From: Bacteroidia bacterium
GTDB taxonomy: Bacteria > Bacteroidota > Bacteroidia > Bacteroidales > GWA2-32-17
Length of the DNA stretch: 64,000 bases
Reading direction: 5' to 3'
Assembly (NCBI GenBank): GCA_016218155.1
Contig: JACREQ010000069.1
Location: forward strand, 177,613-241,612
Under the pieces are notes generated by a model. That model saw only the letters and a list, made by a program, of their open reading frames with translations. It did no database searches and was not told the origin of the DNA. Shown here piece by piece: positions 61,324-64,000 of the stretch (within the stretch, counting starts at the first letter, position 1; the number at the start of each line of letters is the position of its first letter). Both the position numbers and the translations under genes were made by a program.

Positions 61324-62511
61324 TTAATCACTTACTACAAATTTTCGAGTAATATTCTCACCTTTATTTCCTTTAAAATTTATTAAATACATTCCTTTAG
61401 TAAAATTATTTAGGTTAATTGTTATCTCGGTTTTATCAAAAACATCATTTGTAATTAATAATTCACCTATACAATTATATATAAAAATACTACCTGTTTT
61501 ATTATCATTAAATGAAACATTTAAATTATTTTTTGCAGGAATTGGGAATAAGTTAAAATCATTTACATTACTAAATAACAACTCGTTTTCATTTGTTACA
61601 GAACTGCATGTATTTTCAAACTCACCAACAGAATTAGGTCTTACAGCAATATTACTTAAATTTAAATAACTAATCTGATTATATTTAAATTGTGAATTTA
61701 AAAAACTAACAATATAATGTCTTATTGATGCAGTTGCTTTTTCTCTTCCAATTGTACCTACTGGTTGGTCGGGGTTATTATAATTTCCAAATCCTCCATG
61801 ACCAACTCCATTAAACAATACTCTGGTTTTGCATTCAACGGCATTAAATTTAGACTGATAGGCAGTTGCAGAAACACTATTTGTAGTTCCAACTAAAGGT
61901 ACTGACGTGTCGTCTTCAGAACCATTAAGAAGTAGCACCTTACCATCGTAGGTAGTTACATTCTGAGCACCAAAACCAAACATTCCAGGATTTGGATATG
62001 AAGCCATATAAATAATAGCTTTTATTTCAGAAGGACGATTGATTATAATATCTGTTGCATTCATTCCACCATTAGAGTGACCTGCAACAACAAATCTTCC
62101 AAGATCAACATAATTATGCATCCAACTTAAACTATTATTAACATTTGTTTTAATCCAATTGTGAGCTGTTGTAAAAAGTGTTGAATTCGGACCTCCTGAA
62201 GTATTATTTATTACAAAAATCACATAACCATAAGAAGCCAGATGTGACCAGTATAAATCATAGCTATGTTTATTTATATAACTCGAACCAGCTCCATTTG
62301 CACCTGGTTGAAAAAGTATTGTTGGAAATGGTCCCCCTATATTAGTAGAAGGTTTGAAAATAAGCATATCCGTTGGCTGGGAATTCATAACAGAATCCAT
62401 TACTACTGAATAAGTGCCATTTTGATAATAAGGTGAAAGCAACGGGTCTATCTGAGAATAAATATTACTCAGAAAAATAAAACTTAAAATTATTAATGCA
62501 GTTTTTTTCAT
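61324..62511 (-). CDS. T9SS-secreted alpha/beta hydrolase
   Basis: The 395-residue product has a signal peptide (cleavage after IYSQ) and an alpha/beta hydrolase domain (about 30-275) with nucleophile Ser in VAGHSNGGM, likely acid in NGSEDDTSVP and His in GVGHGGFG. The fold and motif order resemble chlorophyllase/PET-hydrolase-like or acetylhydrolase enzymes. Residues 310-395 are a type A T9SS sorting domain (FNLFPIPAKNNLNVSF, GMYLINFKGNKGENITRKFVVSD). Substrate unknown; an ester in the medium is likely. Confidence 0.88.
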   Translation of the reverse strand: MKKTALIILSFIFLSNIYSQIDPLLSPYYQNGTYSVVMDSVMNSQPTDMLIFKPSTNIGGPFPTILFQPGANGAGSSYINKHSYDLYWSHLASYGYVIFVINNTSGGPNSTLFTTAHNWIKTNVNNSLSWMHNYVDLGRFVVAGHSNGGMNATDIIINRPSEIKAIIYMASYPNPGMFGFGAQNVTTYDGKVLLLNGSEDDTSVPLVGTTNSVSATAYQSKFNAVECKTRVLFNGVGHGGFGNYNNPDQPVGTIGREKATASIRHYIVSFLNSQFKYNQISYLNLSNIAVRPNSVGEFENTCSSVTNENELLFSNVNDFNLFPIPAKNNLNVSFNDNKTGSIFIYNCIGELLITNDVFDKTEITINLNNFTKGMYLINFKGNKGENITRKFVVSD

Positions 62512-62551
62512 AATTTATTAATTTAATAGTTGAACAATGTATTCAATTGTT

Positions 62552-62582
62552 CAAATATAAATTATAAATACCTAACTACCAA
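62552..62582 (-). promoter_or_regulatory. Complete Bacteroidota promoter upstream of the hydrolase gene
   Basis: On the minus strand TTG (62582-62580) is followed after 20 bases by TATATTTG (62559-62552). It lies 40 bases before the ATG at 62511 and equals the promoter at 6609-6639 in spacing. Confidence 0.62.
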
Positions 62583-62594
62583 AAATATTTTAAA

Positions 62595-64000
62595 CTATTT
62601 TAATTTTTCTATGATTGGTATATCTCTTTTATATAAGTCATCACGAAACTGAAGATAACCATTGGTATCAACAAAAGCAGTATAGTAATTAATTGTAATT
62701 GGAATCTGTTTTTTAAAGAATATGCTTTTAGTTTCAAGCTTTACACTATCTTTTTCAGCTAATTCTTTCCATTTTTTAAAATCTTCCATTCTTTTCTTAA
62801 ACTTCTTTTTATCCTTTTTGTCTTCTGGTTCTAACCCTATAGCCATTCTAATATCATCAATTTCCCACTTTTTGTCATCTAATAAAAGCTTAACAAGTTT
62901 TAATGGATCTTCAACTCTAATACAGCCATGACTAACTGCTCTGTATGCCCTATCGAAAGCATTCTTTGTTGGCGTATCATGTAAAAAGACATCATATGGA
63001 TTAGGGAAAACAAATTTTATTTTACCTAATGCATTAATTTCACCTGGATTTTGTTTTAACCTAAAAGGTATATGGTTTGGATCATATTTTTTCCAGTTAA
63101 TGCTATCTGGATTTACTTCAACATTATTTAAATAAACTTTGTATTCGTGGTCTCTTAAGTATAAAGGATCTTTAATAAAATTATAATACAATTCTTTCTG
63201 AACTATATTTAAAGGAACAAGCCAATCGGGATTTAATACTAAGTGATTAATTTTTGACTGAAATATTGGTGTTTCGTGATTAGGTGGCCTATCCTGAATT
63301 TTATGAGTTTTAAGATACTTTTTCAATCTTTCATTATAATTACTTGGTTTTTTTTCTCCACAACAAACCTTTAACGCTAATTTAAATGTATCTGCATTAT
63401 ATGCATAAAGCATAAATTCAGGAATATTAATCTTTAGATATTTGTTAGGGAAATTATAGCTATTCCATCTTAATCTTTCCAAATTAACTGCAACCTGAAT
63501 CGTTCTGTCTTTTGCAGAAATATTCATCTGAGCAATTGTATTTTTACCAATAACACCATCTGCCAGCAAACCATGTTCAGCCTGAAAACGAACAACAGCT
63601 TTTTTTAAAATTGTATCGTAAATATTAAAATTATTTTTATTAAACGAGATATCTAATTCTCCTGTAACAATCAATCTATTTGCTATATATCTTAAAACAA
63701 TATTTGAATCACCAATGCTTATTTTGGGAGTATCTGCAGGTGGAATACTATCCCATTTTAAATTCATTAGTTTAAGATAATGAGTTTGTAGCTTTTGGTA
63801 TTCTATATTTTTAAACTGAATATCATTTAGATACTTTAAAGTAGAATCGGAATTTAAAAGCCTTTCAAAACTTGTTGAATCCTTCTTTACTAAAGGTAAA
63901 AAATAACACTTATCATATTTTTCTAGAGGATTAAAAAAACCATATCTAATATGATTTGAGTAATCAATTAATGCATTTGATAAAAGAATATCTATTTCAA
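62595..64000 (-). CDS. L,D-transpeptidase (YkuD/YcbB-like), N-terminus beyond the window
   Basis: An internal ATG exists at 63767, but the same frame stays open to base 64000 with sensible protein (for example LLSNALIDYSNHIRYGFFNP), so the gene starts outside. The visible 468 residues include the N-terminal scaffold, a peptidoglycan-binding segment (VVRFQAEHGLLADGVIGKNTIAQMN) and the YkuD domain with HDTPTKNAF and the catalytic Cys in AVSHGCIRVEDP. It makes 3-3 cross-links or anchors proteins to the wall. This matches the LdtD/YcbB layout. Confidence 0.9.
   Translation of the reverse strand, partial: EIDILLSNALIDYSNHIRYGFFNPLEKYDKCYFLPLVKKDSTSFERLLNSDSTLKYLNDIQFKNIEYQKLQTHYLKLMNLKWDSIPPADTPKISIGDSNIVLRYIANRLIVTGELDISFNKNNFNIYDTILKKAVVRFQAEHGLLADGVIGKNTIAQMNISAKDRTIQVAVNLERLRWNSYNFPNKYLKINIPEFMLYAYNADTFKLALKVCCGEKKPSNYNERLKKYLKTHKIQDRPPNHETPIFQSKINHLVLNPDWLVPLNIVQKELYYNFIKDPLYLRDHEYKVYLNNVEVNPDSINWKKYDPNHIPFRLKQNPGEINALGKIKFVFPNPYDVFLHDTPTKNAFDRAYRAVSHGCIRVEDPLKLVKLLLDDKKWEIDDIRMAIGLEPEDKKDKKKFKKRMEDFKKWKELAEKDSVKLETKSIFFKKQIPITINYYTAFVDTNGYLQFRDDLYKRDIPIIEKLK

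Noticed and set aside
63767..63767. ATG as the start of the L,D-transpeptidase
   Set aside because: The frame continues upstream without a stop to the window edge and reads like the usual N-terminal domain, so the gene is partial here.
1..64000. tRNA, rRNA, prophage or insertion-sequence genes
   Set aside because: None seen when reading the intergenic stretches and protein list; no transposase, integrase or phage structural protein is present.

Overview
This is a strongly AT-rich chromosomal segment from a member of the Bacteroidota, most like an anaerobic or microaerobic, uncultured Bacteroidales/Marinilabiliales-type organism. Supporting signs are five secreted proteins with type IX secretion (T9SS) C-terminal domains, a carboxypeptidase-plug TonB receptor, Bacteroidota-only families (DUF2027, DUF5606, DUF3276, a long NusB), and the Bacteroidota -7 promoter box TAnnTTTG in front of many transcription units. 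HydE ([FeFe]-hydrogenase maturation), a FeoA-FeoB fusion and IorAB point to anaerobic fermentative metabolism. No rRNA, tRNA, phage, insertion sequence or CRISPR array is visible. Coding density is high and the DNA looks vertically inherited.

Layout. 1-6.5 kb: housekeeping: the end of a DUF2027/Smr-type gene, queA, DUF5606, a TerB-DnaJ protein, and the cluster nusB-DUF1573-yajC-ybbR-coaE read leftward. 6.6-12.9 kb: DUF3276, a thiamine-binding protein, feoAB with its tiny Cys-rich partner, then four small exported proteins in a row. 12.9-18.8 kb: an rRNA methyltransferase, a histidine kinase with a Cys-rich PAS domain, an outer-membrane-type protein, a tandem palindrome and an M13 peptidase lipoprotein. 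19-24.5 kb: a metabolic module of one isocitrate/isopropylmalate dehydrogenase family enzyme, an HD-family protein and two fused aconitase-family hydro-lyases; this is the least conventional operon here. 24.5-29.4 kb: DUF3820, CstA, Tpx, an MBL hydrolase and an RsmI-like methyltransferase, with degenerate palindromic repeats between them. 29.4-38 kb: WD40 protein, minimal T9SS protein, SpoIID, lpxB, surE, TonB receptor. 38-47.6 kb: rpsA, STAS, rnz, C1 and C10 cysteine peptidases, a T9SS type B mini-protein, guaA. 47.7-54.6 kb: a MurU-like nucleotidyltransferase with a kinase-RapZ fusion, hydE, a possible lysozyme-like protein, iorBA. 54.8-64 kb: a receiver-only regulator, a small HTH protein, YjbQ, a MORN-repeat lipoprotein, PBP4 (dacB), rhomboid, T9SS cargo proteins and an L,D-transpeptidase cut by the right edge.

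How genes work together. Cell-wall functions recur: lpxB, SpoIID, dacB, L,D-transpeptidase, and a likely MurNAc salvage pair at 47.7-49.9 kb. Several adjacent pairs overlap by one base as TAATG (at 3632, 7369, 11607, 33179 and 48487), suggesting translational coupling. The best candidates for undescribed biology are the 19-24.5 kb hydro-lyase/dehydrogenase module with its altered HD protein, the kinase-RapZ fusion, the exported-protein cluster at 10.9-12.9 kb, and a family of intergenic palindromes in which one copy appears to be nested inside another. All functions are read from sequence and remembered family features; no search was run.
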